Positions 1 through 6,813 are shown, counted from the stretch's first letter. The stretch: 7,809 bases of DNA from Prevotellaceae bacterium (GCA_031288855.1 JAITQQ010000131.1:1-7809); one strand, 5' to 3'. Notes: a model not told the origin generated them from the sequence alone. Made by a program: numbers and translations.

Positions 1-188
1 CCGGCGCGAACTATCGCATCCCGAAAGGAACTGACCCGGCTGCGCTGACGGTGGACAAGTGCAAAGAGATTATTGCGGCGCAGCAAGCCAAGCAAGCCGG
101 CGAAGGGAAACCCAAAGCAAAGGCCAAGGCGAAAACCGCCGCAACCGCGAAAACAACGGCGAAGAAAACGACAAAAAAAAGTAAATAA
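1..188 (+). CDS. topA: DNA topoisomerase I, C-terminal end (partial)
   Basis: Only the last 61 residues are present; the 5' end lies left of the window, and the frame is read from base 3 to the TAA at 186-188. The fragment opens with NYRIPKGTD followed by a short acidic/hydrophobic helix (LTVDKCKEIIAAQ). This matches the end of Bacteroidota TopA, where a repeat of the type 'GPYI..KNYRIPK...LT...C..II' is the last folded element. It is followed by a disordered tail of about 30 residues rich in Lys, Ala and Thr (AKAKAKTAATAKTTAKKTTK), a usual feature of TopA in this phylum that probably adds non-specific DNA binding. The enzyme relaxes negatively supercoiled DNA in the cytoplasm. The catalytic Tyr and TOPRIM domains would be upstream and cannot be checked. 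An A8 run (173-180) sits just before the stop. The identification rests on a short stretch but is supported by the gene order. Confidence 0.85.
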   Translation, partial: GANYRIPKGTDPAALTVDKCKEIIAAQQAKQAGEGKPKAKAKAKTAATAKTTAKKTTKKSK

Positions 189-191
189 ATT

Positions 192-1202
192 TTGAAGCAC
201 AATTTCACGAAGGCTTTATCTGACGCACAATTGGCTATCGTCAATACGGGCAACCGTGCGGTGTACCGGGCGTTTAAACGCTTATGCACCCATCAGGCGC
301 AAGCAGTGGCTTACACCACGTGCCGCCCGTCAAACCTTGCGGAGGTGTTGGCGTTGTGTGCCCGCAACGGGGTGTTTACCGTAGTGTTGGGCGCCGCGCC
401 GGACAATATACCTGAACCCCCTTCGTCGGTGGCGGTAATTACGCCCTCTGTGTCTGCCGGAACTCCTTATTTGCGTCGTCTTTTACAACCTTCAACGCAG
501 GCAATACCTTGCACGCCGATACCATTTGAACCTCCTTGTTTTGAACCTTCTTTGCCATATACTGCGTTAACCGGCTTTTCGGCATTGGCTTTCCAAACGT
601 ATCTTACGCCGGCTTCGATGTTGGAAACACTGGACAACCGCTATTTTGAAACGTTGCGACTCGGCGCCTTCCGCCACAACCCGGAGGCGGCAGAGCCTGT
701 TCTGCGCGACGCCGAATATGTGTGGTTTGACCTCAGCGCTGTGCGGGCGTCTGATGCACCTGCTACGCTGCATCCCGGCCCCAATGGGCTGTATGCCGAA
801 GAGGCTTGCCAATTATGTCATTATATAGGGCTATCAAACCACGCCAAAGTGCTTTTTCTTTTCGGCTATAAATCCTGCCTGTGTGCCTCTTCGCGCACGG
901 CGCAACTTGTGGGGCAACTCCTTTGGCATGTGGCCGAAGCGGTGGCAAACCGGATTGATGAAAAAATAGAAGAAGGCATTGCCGGCCGGCCCGAATTTAA
1001 GGAAATTGTGGTGGACATGGGGCAACAGGGACAAGCCTTGCACTTTATAAACAGCTTGACCACCCGGCGATGGTGGATGAAAGTGCCTGTTGCAAAGGCT
1101 TCTGCGCAATGGATTTCGTGCTCGTCAACCGACTATGATACAGCCTGTCGGGGCGAAATTCCGCTACGCTGGCTATGGCATTACCAAAAATTGAACTATT
1201 AA
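192..1202 (+). CDS. Degenerate arginase/formimidoylglutamase-fold protein, T9SS-adjacent family
   Basis: This 336-residue, probably cytosolic protein has no signal peptide or membrane segment. It resembles the ureohydrolase-fold proteins, usually labelled formimidoylglutamase or arginase, that lie between topA and the T9SS genes in many Bacteroidota. Family landmarks are AEPVLRDAEYVWFDLSAVRASDAP-type sequence (about 167-190), PNGLYAEEACQLCHYIGLS (197-215), RTAQLVGQLLWHVAEAVANR (235-254) and the C-terminal RRWWMKVP (292-299) with EIPLRWLWHYQKL (322-334). From memory of the family, full-length members are about 380 residues, so this one is short: the N-terminal region and the first metal-site loop are missing. 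GAAPDN (67-72) stands where a GG-x-x-D/H motif is expected, and TPSVSAG (84-90) where a Asp-rich motif is expected. Of the usual metal ligands only Asp180 is evident, so ureohydrolase activity is doubtful. The TTG start at 192 is chosen because the frame has a stop at 186-188 and no in-frame ATG before residue 143. It is probably cotranscribed with topA, 3 bp upstream. Confidence 0.75.
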   Translation: MKHNFTKALSDAQLAIVNTGNRAVYRAFKRLCTHQAQAVAYTTCRPSNLAEVLALCARNGVFTVVLGAAPDNIPEPPSSVAVITPSVSAGTPYLRRLLQPSTQAIPCTPIPFEPPCFEPSLPYTALTGFSALAFQTYLTPASMLETLDNRYFETLRLGAFRHNPEAAEPVLRDAEYVWFDLSAVRASDAPATLHPGPNGLYAEEACQLCHYIGLSNHAKVLFLFGYKSCLCASSRTAQLVGQLLWHVAEAVANRIDEKIEEGIAGRPEFKEIVVDMGQQGQALHFINSLTTRRWWMKVPVAKASAQWISCSSTDYDTACRGEIPLRWLWHYQKLNY

Positions 1203-1222
1203 AAATGCAATAAAGTTATACG

Positions 1223-1247
1223 TTGTTTGATTATTTTTTTAACTTTG
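1223..1247 (+). promoter_or_regulatory. Candidate Bacteroidota-type promoter for the T9SS operon
   Basis: The 73-bp gap 1203-1275 is strongly AT-rich and contains TAACTTTG at 1240-1247, a perfect match to the Bacteroidota -7 consensus TAnnTTTG. TTG at 1223-1225 and TTTG at 1226-1229 could serve as the -33 element, but both lie closer to the -7 than the usual spacing of about 19-21 bp, so that half is weak. Transcription would begin near 1252-1254, giving a leader of about 22-24 nt before the porP ATG at 1276. The leader has no Shine-Dalgarno but an A-rich stretch just before the ATG (GAAGAAAAACCATAA), as usual in this phylum. This is the only clear promoter in front of the five T9SS genes. 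Confidence 0.55.
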
Positions 1248-1254
1248 TAAGTTA
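1240..1254. repeat. 15-bp palindrome over the -7 element, with a third half-site upstream
   Basis: TAACTTTGTAAGTTA is an inverted repeat with perfect 6-bp arms, TAACTT (1240-1245) and AAGTTA (1249-1254), around a 3-nt spacer. It overlaps the -7 element and the likely transcription start. A third copy of the half-site lies at 1213-1218 inside TAAAGTTA; AAAGTTA at 1212-1218 is also exactly complementary to TAACTTT at 1240-1246. The position suits an operator. However, in a short AT-rich gap an inverted repeat of this size could arise by chance, so no regulator is proposed. Confidence 0.35.
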
Positions 1255-1275
1255 TTAGCAGAAGAAAAACCATAA

Positions 1276-2214
1276 ATGGCGGTATTGAAAAGAGCATTGT
1301 GGGCCGTTTCGATGTTGTTGTGCTTCAATGCAAAGGCCCAACAAGACCCGCAGTTTAGCCTGGGTTTCCTTAACAAGGCATATACTAATCCGGGGGAATT
1401 GGGAAATACGGCGGAAGGGTTGTTCTGCGCGACGATGGCCAACAGGTTGGAATTGACGAATTTTGAGGGTGCGCCCGTAGTCAATGTGATCAACCTGCAC
1501 GGTCCGGTAACGTTGTTTGGAATATCAAGTGGAGTAGGCATAACTTTGTACAGTGATGTGGTCGGAGCGTTGCGTGCGCCGGGATTTAATTTGGCCTATG
1601 CTTACCGCAGGCCGCTCTACAAGGGCGTCTTGGGTATAGGCGTAGATCTGGGAATGCTCAGCAGTTGGTATGCCACCAACAGTTGGCGTTTGCCCGAGGG
1701 CGGCAATTCCGATAACGCCACGCCCACCCGCGAAGAAGCGGCGTTGAGTTTTGACATGAACTTGGGCGTAGCGTATCAAAGCGATACCTGGTTCGGCGGA
1801 ATAGCATGCAAGCATTTCACCGCACCCACATTGGGAACAGAGCGAATCACCCAATACAGGCAAACGGTTTATCTGCATGCCGGCTATCAACATCCTTTCA
1901 CCGGTAGCCAGTGGTCGATAATGCCAATGTTCAGGTTGTCGACGGATTTTGCACAAACCAGTTGGCGGATTGACGCAGTGGCGCGGTATGGGACAAAGTA
2001 TTTGCTGGGATTGGGCTACCGTTGGGGACAAGCGGTAACCGGCATGCTGGGCATGGATATTATTAATGGCGTGAAAGTGGTGTATGCATATGATTTTCTC
2101 ATCACAGCGCTAAACCGGTTCAGCGGCGGGTGTCACGAACTTACAATCAGTTATTCGTTCTCCTTAACAGTGCCCAGGGGCACACAACGATATAAAAGTA
2201 TTAGATATTTATAA
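1276..2214 (+). CDS. porP: T9SS outer-membrane beta-barrel protein, PorP/SprF family
   Basis: PorP is an outer-membrane beta-barrel of the type IX secretion system that associates with the PorK-PorN ring. The 312-residue protein begins with a signal peptide (MAVLKRALWAVSMLLCFNAKA) with probable signal peptidase I cleavage after AKA at 21. Next comes QQDPQFSLGFLNKAYTNPG, the family's N-terminal motif (usually 'QQDPQFSQYMFNP..xNPAYAG'). The body shows alternating hydrophobic strands with Gly and aromatics, as in an outer-membrane barrel. SGGCHELTISYSF (283-295) matches the conserved last strand of the PorP/SprF family ('SGSHEI.LGYSF'). A basic tail of about 15 residues ending RYKSIRYL follows that strand. 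Other PorP/SprF paralogues are encoded with T9SS cargo genes, but the position directly before porK marks this as the operon copy. The ATG lies 28 bp after the proposed -7 element, and porK follows after 13 bp. Confidence 0.92.
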   Translation: MAVLKRALWAVSMLLCFNAKAQQDPQFSLGFLNKAYTNPGELGNTAEGLFCATMANRLELTNFEGAPVVNVINLHGPVTLFGISSGVGITLYSDVVGALRAPGFNLAYAYRRPLYKGVLGIGVDLGMLSSWYATNSWRLPEGGNSDNATPTREEAALSFDMNLGVAYQSDTWFGGIACKHFTAPTLGTERITQYRQTVYLHAGYQHPFTGSQWSIMPMFRLSTDFAQTSWRIDAVARYGTKYLLGLGYRWGQAVTGMLGMDIINGVKVVYAYDFLITALNRFSGGCHELTISYSFSLTVPRGTQRYKSIRYL

Positions 2215-2227
2215 TAGAAAATATAAT

Positions 2228-3559
2228 ATGAAGAAGTTTGTTTTCTTGATTTTGGCGGCAAACGCATGGCTGTACGGCTGTGGAACGTACGACAATAGTT
2301 ACACGGGAGATTTAAACCGCGGAACGAAAGGCCGTGCGTTGAGTTATGCGGAAACGCCTCCTTCCGGCATGGTGTATGTCCCGTCGGGCCCTTTCCTTTT
2401 GGGCGTGAACGACCAGGACATTACCCAATCGTTGAACGCCAATGTGAAAACCATTACGATTGACGCCTTCTGGATGGACCAAACGGAGATTACCAATTTT
2501 GAATACCGCCAGTTTGTAAATTACGTAAAGGACTCTACCGCCCGCCGTTTATTGGCTGAACAACTTCCGGAAGAGTTTTCCATAGAAGACGAGTCGATGG
2601 AAGCCGTGCAACCGGCGCTGAATTGGAAGACGCGCATTGACTACAGGAATGAAGAACATCGGGAAATCCTGAACTCCATGAACTACTCGGAGGAGGAATC
2701 GATATTCGGCCGCCGTGAAATAGATGTGCGCCGGCTGGTCTATGAATATGCGTGGATTGATGTGTATCAAGCCGCAAAAGCCCGCTATGACTATGACCAG
2801 CAGCGTTACGTGGGCACCATAATCAATGCCAATGGGGAAGAGGAAGAAGTGAAAAACCGCGGTTCGTTTATCGTGCGCGACCGTACCTTAGTATATCCCG
2901 ATACCTTATGTTGGATACGCGATTTTATTTATTCGTATAACGATCCGTTTACCACCCGCTATTTCTGGCATCCGGCTTACAACGACTATCCGGTGGTGGG
3001 CGTGACATGGAAACAGGCGAATGCCTTTTGCCACTGGCGTACCGAAATGATGGAAACTTCGCGCAGCAAATATAATAAAGGGCATAATTACCGCTTGCCC
3101 AGTGAAGTGGAATGGGAATATGCGGCGCGGGGCGGCCTGCAAGGGCAGCTCTACCCATGGGGCGGGCAGTACGCCACCAACAGGGAAGGCTGCTATCTGG
3201 CTAACTTTAAACCGCAGCGCGGAAAATACGACCTCGACGGCGGCGTGCGTACAGTGCCCGTGGGCTCGTATGACCCGAACGATTATGGCCTGTATGACAT
3301 GGCCGGCAATGTGGCCGAGTGGACAGCCAACGCGTATGACGAAAACTCATACAGCTTCTACCACGACGTCATGCCGAGTTATACCTACAACGCCAAAGTA
3401 TCCGACCCGCCTGTGAAAAAACGTAAAGTCATCCGCGGCGGGGCATGGAAAGATATTGCATACTTTTTACAATGCGGATCGCGTACGTTCGAATACCAGG
3501 ACTCTTCCCGTTCATTTATCGGATTCCGGTGCGTACGCCATTACATGGGAACACGTTAA
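2228..3559 (+). CDS. porK: T9SS ring lipoprotein PorK/GldK (FGE-sulfatase fold, non-catalytic)
   Basis: PorK/GldK is a lipoprotein that, with PorN, forms the large periplasmic ring under the outer membrane. This 443-residue copy has a type II signal peptide with lipobox LYGC, lipidated Cys18. The FGE-sulfatase (formylglycine-generating enzyme-like) fold starts at GMVYVPSGPFLLG (47-59) and FWMDQTEITNFEYRQFVNYV (81-100). A charged insertion of about 150 residues, typical of GldK, follows, and the fold resumes at YPVVGVTWKQANAFCHWR (254-271). It continues with YRLPSEVEWEYAARGG (288-303), YGLYDMAGNVAEW (353-365), KVIRGGAW (400-407) and IGFRCVR (431-437). Catalytic FGEs carry a copper-binding Cys pair shortly after the RGGSW motif. 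Here that stretch reads KDIAYFLQCGSR, without the pair, which fits a structural role. It is translated from the ATG at 2228, 13 bp after porP. Confidence 0.96.
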   Translation: MKKFVFLILAANAWLYGCGTYDNSYTGDLNRGTKGRALSYAETPPSGMVYVPSGPFLLGVNDQDITQSLNANVKTITIDAFWMDQTEITNFEYRQFVNYVKDSTARRLLAEQLPEEFSIEDESMEAVQPALNWKTRIDYRNEEHREILNSMNYSEEESIFGRREIDVRRLVYEYAWIDVYQAAKARYDYDQQRYVGTIINANGEEEEVKNRGSFIVRDRTLVYPDTLCWIRDFIYSYNDPFTTRYFWHPAYNDYPVVGVTWKQANAFCHWRTEMMETSRSKYNKGHNYRLPSEVEWEYAARGGLQGQLYPWGGQYATNREGCYLANFKPQRGKYDLDGGVRTVPVGSYDPNDYGLYDMAGNVAEWTANAYDENSYSFYHDVMPSYTYNAKVSDPPVKKRKVIRGGAWKDIAYFLQCGSRTFEYQDSSRSFIGFRCVRHYMGTR

Positions 3560-3564
3560 TTTTT

Positions 3565-3572
3565 TAAATTTG
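3565..3572 (+). promoter_or_regulatory. Possible internal -7 element before porL
   Basis: The 33-bp gap between porK and porL (3560-3592) is the longest inside the operon and very AT-rich. It contains TAAATTTG, a perfect match to the Bacteroidota -7 consensus TAnnTTTG, 20 bp before the porL ATG. I see no TTG-type -33 element at the expected distance upstream, where the end of porK lies. It may be a weak internal promoter or only AT-rich background. Confidence 0.25.
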
Positions 3573-3592
3573 CTTTTAATATTATAAACAAT

Positions 3593-4351
3593 ATGGCTTC
3601 ATTCCTTCACTCCAGAAGTTGGAAAAAAATCATTGCTAGACTCTACGGCTTTGGCGCGGCATTGGTAATCATCGGCGCGCTGTTTAAACTGGAACACTGG
3701 CCGGGCGCCACCTACATGCTCAGCGTGGGGATGCTTACGGAGTTTATTATTTTTATTTTTTCTGCATTCGACCCCGTTCCAAAAGAGTATGACTGGGAAA
3801 ATGTATATCCCGAATTGCTTCCTGAGGAAGCGGAGGGCGCCGCCGGCGGTGCGCACAGGGCGCGGATTTCCGGCGACCTGAACATCGACCCCGCCATGGC
3901 CGACGGCCTGAAAGACAGCGTGGGGCGGTTTGCCAAAGCCGTGAATAGCTTAGACGCTTTGACAACCATAGCCAATGCATCCAACACCTTTGTGGGCGGC
4001 ATTGAGCAGGCGGCCGGCAACATGGCGGTGCTCAACCAGTCGATGCAAGACCTGAATGTGGCTTACCGCTACGCGTCGCAAACCGTGAACACCGGCGGGC
4101 AACAAACACACGCCAATTTTGAAACACTGAATAAACACCTTGCGTCGGTGAACGCCTCGTATGAACTGTACATACAGGAACACCAGCAATACACCGCAAG
4201 CAGCCGGCAATTGGTGAGCGCCATGAATCAATCGGCGCAGCAATCGCAACAATTTACCGCGCAGATGGGGTCGCTCACCAATAACATTGGCGAGCTTAAT
4301 AATATTTATGGTTCAATGCTCTCAGCAGTTAATGCTGCACTAAAACGGTAG
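3593..4351 (+). CDS. porL: T9SS inner-membrane motor protein PorL/GldL
   Basis: PorL/GldL is the stator-like inner-membrane component that, with PorM, turns proton flow into motion that powers T9SS secretion (and gliding in motile relatives). The 252-residue protein has two transmembrane helices near its N-terminus: about 14-31 (ARLYGFGAALVIIGALF) and about 40-58 (YMLSVGMLTEFIIFIFSAF). Between them is the family signature KLEHWPG (32-38). Compared from memory with Flavobacterium johnsoniae GldL, Tyr18, Lys32, His35 and the membrane-buried Glu50 match Tyr13, Lys27, His30 and the essential proton-channel Glu49. The loop is four residues shorter here. DWENVYPELLPEE (67-79) follows the second helix. 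The rest is a cytoplasmic, Gln/Asn/Ala-rich region with helical, coiled-coil-like character (about 105-252). It ends in the conserved LNNIYGSMLSAVNAAL. No signal peptide is cleaved. porM follows after 4 bp. Confidence 0.95.
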   Translation: MASFLHSRSWKKIIARLYGFGAALVIIGALFKLEHWPGATYMLSVGMLTEFIIFIFSAFDPVPKEYDWENVYPELLPEEAEGAAGGAHRARISGDLNIDPAMADGLKDSVGRFAKAVNSLDALTTIANASNTFVGGIEQAAGNMAVLNQSMQDLNVAYRYASQTVNTGGQQTHANFETLNKHLASVNASYELYIQEHQQYTASSRQLVSAMNQSAQQSQQFTAQMGSLTNNIGELNNIYGSMLSAVNAALKR

Positions 4352-4355
4352 GACT

Positions 4356-5921
4356 ATGGCAGGTGGAACACTCACTCCCCGGCAGAAAATGATCAATATG
4401 ATGTATTTGGTGCTCACGGCTATGTTGGCGCTGAATGTGTCGGCTGAGGTATTGGATGCTTTTGTCGTTATTGATAAAAGTATAGAACACAATACCCGCA
4501 TTGTGATGGAGAAGAACAGCAACAACCTGTCGGACTTCCGCAGGGCTGCCGCCGAGAACAGGGAAAAAGTAGAGCCATGGCTGCTGAAAGGCGAAGACGT
4601 ACACCGGCGTGCGACAGAAATGTACAGCATGATCAATCAACTTAAACTTGACCTGGTCATCTCGGGTGACGGCAGGGATTCGGAAAGCATAATAGACGGA
4701 GAAGTTAATGCGGCGCTCATCGGGTCATTATCCGATACCGACGCCAGCAGCCGCGTGTTGGTGGGCTCGGGAACGTTCAAGGGCAAAGCCTTTGCGCTGC
4801 GTAATGCCATGAATGAATATAGCGACTATTTGCTGACGTTGATCGATGAAACAAAAAGCCCCGTGCTGTACCATTCATTGGTTGAAATGTTGCGCCTTCC
4901 CGAAACCCAGCAAAAAACCGACGGCGATGTTACCTCGTGGGAAGTGGCGACGTTTGACGCTGTGCCGCTGATTTCGGCCGTGGCGATATTGTCGAAAATG
5001 CAAATGGACGTCTACAACAGCGAAAGCGAAGTGGTGTCGTACCTCATGCGGCAAATCTCTGCCACCGACTTCAAATTTTCGGACATTGACGTCGCTGTGA
5101 TACCGAGCTCCAACTACGTGATTCAAGGCACCGAATTTTCGGCGGAAATGTTTTTAGCGGCTTACGACCCCACGCAAAGCCCTGTTTTGACGATGGGCGG
5201 CCGCTCATACCACGCCAATGATAAAGGGAAAATTGTATTCAAAACCGTGCCCGAACACATCGGCCCGGTGAGCCTGCACGGCAATATTGAATTTATAGGC
5301 ACTGACGGGAAAACCACGCGGCCCGTCAACGTGTCCTACATGGTGGTAGAGCCCAACACCGTGGTGTCACCTGCGAAAATGAACGTGGTGTACCGCGGCA
5401 TTGAAAATCCGGTTAATGTTTCTTCGGCCGGTATTCCGCAAGATAAACTCGACGTGAGAATAACCAACGGAACGATTGAACGTAAAGGGAACGAATTTAT
5501 GGTTATTCCGGGCAGTGGGCGTATATGCGAGATTTCCGTATTTGTGGATGAAAAAAATATGGGGACCCGCCAGCTTCGTGTAAAAGACTTGCCTCCCCCC
5601 ACGCCGCAGCTTGACGTTATCCAAGGGAAGACCGCCACCAAAAGCGAATTGCTTGCCTCGCAAGGCATTCTTGCGGCCATGCCGCGTGATTTCGACTTCG
5701 ACCTTCGTTTCCGTGTGGTTTCCTTCTCCGTATTCGTACCGGACGCTACCAGCGGCTACGTGTTGGAAGAAGAATCGAAGAGTGCGGCCTTTACAGACAG
5801 GCAAAAACAAATATTTAACCGCGTGCGTTCAGGGCAACGCGTTACATTTACTGATATTAAAGCAGTCGGGCCCGATGGTAGGACTATTGATTTGAACGAC
5901 TTCTCTATAAAAATTAAGTAG
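4356..5921 (+). CDS. porM: T9SS motor shaft protein PorM/GldM
   Basis: PorM/GldM is anchored in the inner membrane by one N-terminal helix and spans the periplasm as a dimeric rod. It links the PorL motor to the PorK-PorN ring. At 521 residues it has the usual length. The N-terminus MAGGTLTPRQKMINMMYLVLTAMLALNVSAE has the conserved Arg9 and Tyr17 of the family, with the membrane helix at about 12-30. Then come a helical domain (about 35-225), a beta domain from about 245 (VIPSSNYVIQGTEFSAEMFL), a third from about 330 (VEPNTVVSPAKMNVVYRGIENP) and the C-terminal domain from about 410 (LPPPTPQLDVIQGKTATKSELLASQG...). These fit the four periplasmic domains D1-D4 known from PorM/GldM structures. 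The protein ends with a DLNDFSIKIK strand. The 4-bp spacing on both sides (porL before, porN after) suggests translational coupling. Confidence 0.96.
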   Translation: MAGGTLTPRQKMINMMYLVLTAMLALNVSAEVLDAFVVIDKSIEHNTRIVMEKNSNNLSDFRRAAAENREKVEPWLLKGEDVHRRATEMYSMINQLKLDLVISGDGRDSESIIDGEVNAALIGSLSDTDASSRVLVGSGTFKGKAFALRNAMNEYSDYLLTLIDETKSPVLYHSLVEMLRLPETQQKTDGDVTSWEVATFDAVPLISAVAILSKMQMDVYNSESEVVSYLMRQISATDFKFSDIDVAVIPSSNYVIQGTEFSAEMFLAAYDPTQSPVLTMGGRSYHANDKGKIVFKTVPEHIGPVSLHGNIEFIGTDGKTTRPVNVSYMVVEPNTVVSPAKMNVVYRGIENPVNVSSAGIPQDKLDVRITNGTIERKGNEFMVIPGSGRICEISVFVDEKNMGTRQLRVKDLPPPTPQLDVIQGKTATKSELLASQGILAAMPRDFDFDLRFRVVSFSVFVPDATSGYVLEEESKSAAFTDRQKQIFNRVRSGQRVTFTDIKAVGPDGRTIDLNDFSIKIK

Positions 5922-5925
5922 CATT

Positions 5926-6810
5926 ATGAAAAAAACAATTGCCTTATTTACATTTGTGACCCTGTCGTTTGCCGTGTATGCGCAAAAATTGGAAGTGGAT
6001 AAAAAAAGCCTCGTACAAGACGGCATCACCAAACTTGAAATATTAAAAGATAAAGAGCCTATACCGTATCCCCCGTTGCGGGAATCCGATATTTTTTGGT
6101 CGCGGCGGGTGTGGCGTGTCATTGACTTGCGCGAACGCATGAACTATCCGCTCTACTATCCCACCGAAGTGGTGCAGTCGCGTAAAAGTTTAGTGCAGGC
6201 GCTCGTGTCTGCCATACAATCCGGCGCCATCAAAGCCTACGACACCGAGAGCGATGAATTCATTACGGAACTCTCGCCTGAGGGGCTGCGCAGCCGCTTT
6301 GAAGCCACCGACAAAATCGTCACAGTCCAGAAATTAGACGGCTCGGGCGATACCACCAGGGTCATCCGGGGAGAATTTAACTGGGCTGAAGTGAAAGAAC
6401 TCTACATAAAAGAAGATTGGTTTTTCGACAAACACCTCTCGCAAATGTTTGTACGCATCATCGGCATTTGCCCGGTGAGGGTATATGCCAAAGACCTTCA
6501 AACCACCGACGAGGAAGAGGAAGTAGCGTCAGAAATGTTGAAGAAACAACTCTTCTGGGTGTATTATCCCGAAGCCCGGAAAGTATTGGCCAACACGCCT
6601 TGCTTTGTGGGAGAAAGCGAAGTCACCCAACTTTCATTCGACGACCTGTTCCAGAAACGGCGCTTTTCTTCTTACATTAAGGCCATCTCAAACAACCAGA
6701 ATAACCGGCAAATCCACAGCTATACCCGTAACGGCATGGAAGCCATGCTGGAATCGGAACGGCTGAGCCAGGAAATTTTTAACTTTGAGAGCGACCTCTG
6801 GGAATATTAG
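5926..6810 (+). CDS. porN: T9SS periplasmic ring protein PorN/GldN
   Basis: PorN/GldN is a periplasmic protein that binds PorK to form the outer-membrane-associated ring and contacts the tip of PorM. The 294-residue protein has a signal peptide with cleavage after VYA at 19 (MKKTIALFTFVTLSFAVYA). The family signature is plain: DIFWSRRVWRVIDLRERMNYPLYYPTE (55-81), then NWAEVKELYIKEDWFFDKHLSQMFVRIIGICPV (about 152-184) and KKQLFWVYYPEARKVLAN (206-223). The C-terminus has SFDDLFQKRRFSSYIKAISN (237-256) and ends in a short helix before LWEY. It is the last plus-strand gene of the operon. Its stop lies only 3 bp from the stop of the convergent guanylyltransferase gene, leaving no intergenic space for a dedicated terminator. 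Confidence 0.95.
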   Translation: MKKTIALFTFVTLSFAVYAQKLEVDKKSLVQDGITKLEILKDKEPIPYPPLRESDIFWSRRVWRVIDLRERMNYPLYYPTEVVQSRKSLVQALVSAIQSGAIKAYDTESDEFITELSPEGLRSRFEATDKIVTVQKLDGSGDTTRVIRGEFNWAEVKELYIKEDWFFDKHLSQMFVRIIGICPVRVYAKDLQTTDEEEEVASEMLKKQLFWVYYPEARKVLANTPCFVGESEVTQLSFDDLFQKRRFSSYIKAISNNQNNRQIHSYTRNGMEAMLESERLSQEIFNFESDLWEY

Positions 6811-6813
6811 GAT

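Noticed and set aside
1203..1239. Rho-independent terminator after the arginase-like gene
   Set aside because: AAAGTTA (1212-1218) can pair with TAACTTT (1240-1246), but the stem is AT-rich with a 21-nt loop, and the T-run (1233-1240) lies in the loop rather than after the stem.
1525..2031. Long open frame on the minus strand within porP (168 codons)
   Set aside because: It lies opposite a clear porP reading frame with a signal peptide and family motifs; its translation shows no recognisable domain and it has no promoter or leader of its own.
2228..3559. PorK as an active sulfatase-modifying or formylglycine-generating enzyme
   Set aside because: The copper-binding Cys pair is absent, the protein is a lipoprotein, and it is embedded in the porPKLMN order, all pointing to the structural ring protein.
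5367..5810. Minus-strand open frame of 147 codons within porM
   Set aside because: It is antisense to the conserved C-terminal domains of PorM, with Arg/His-rich composition typical of a shadow frame.
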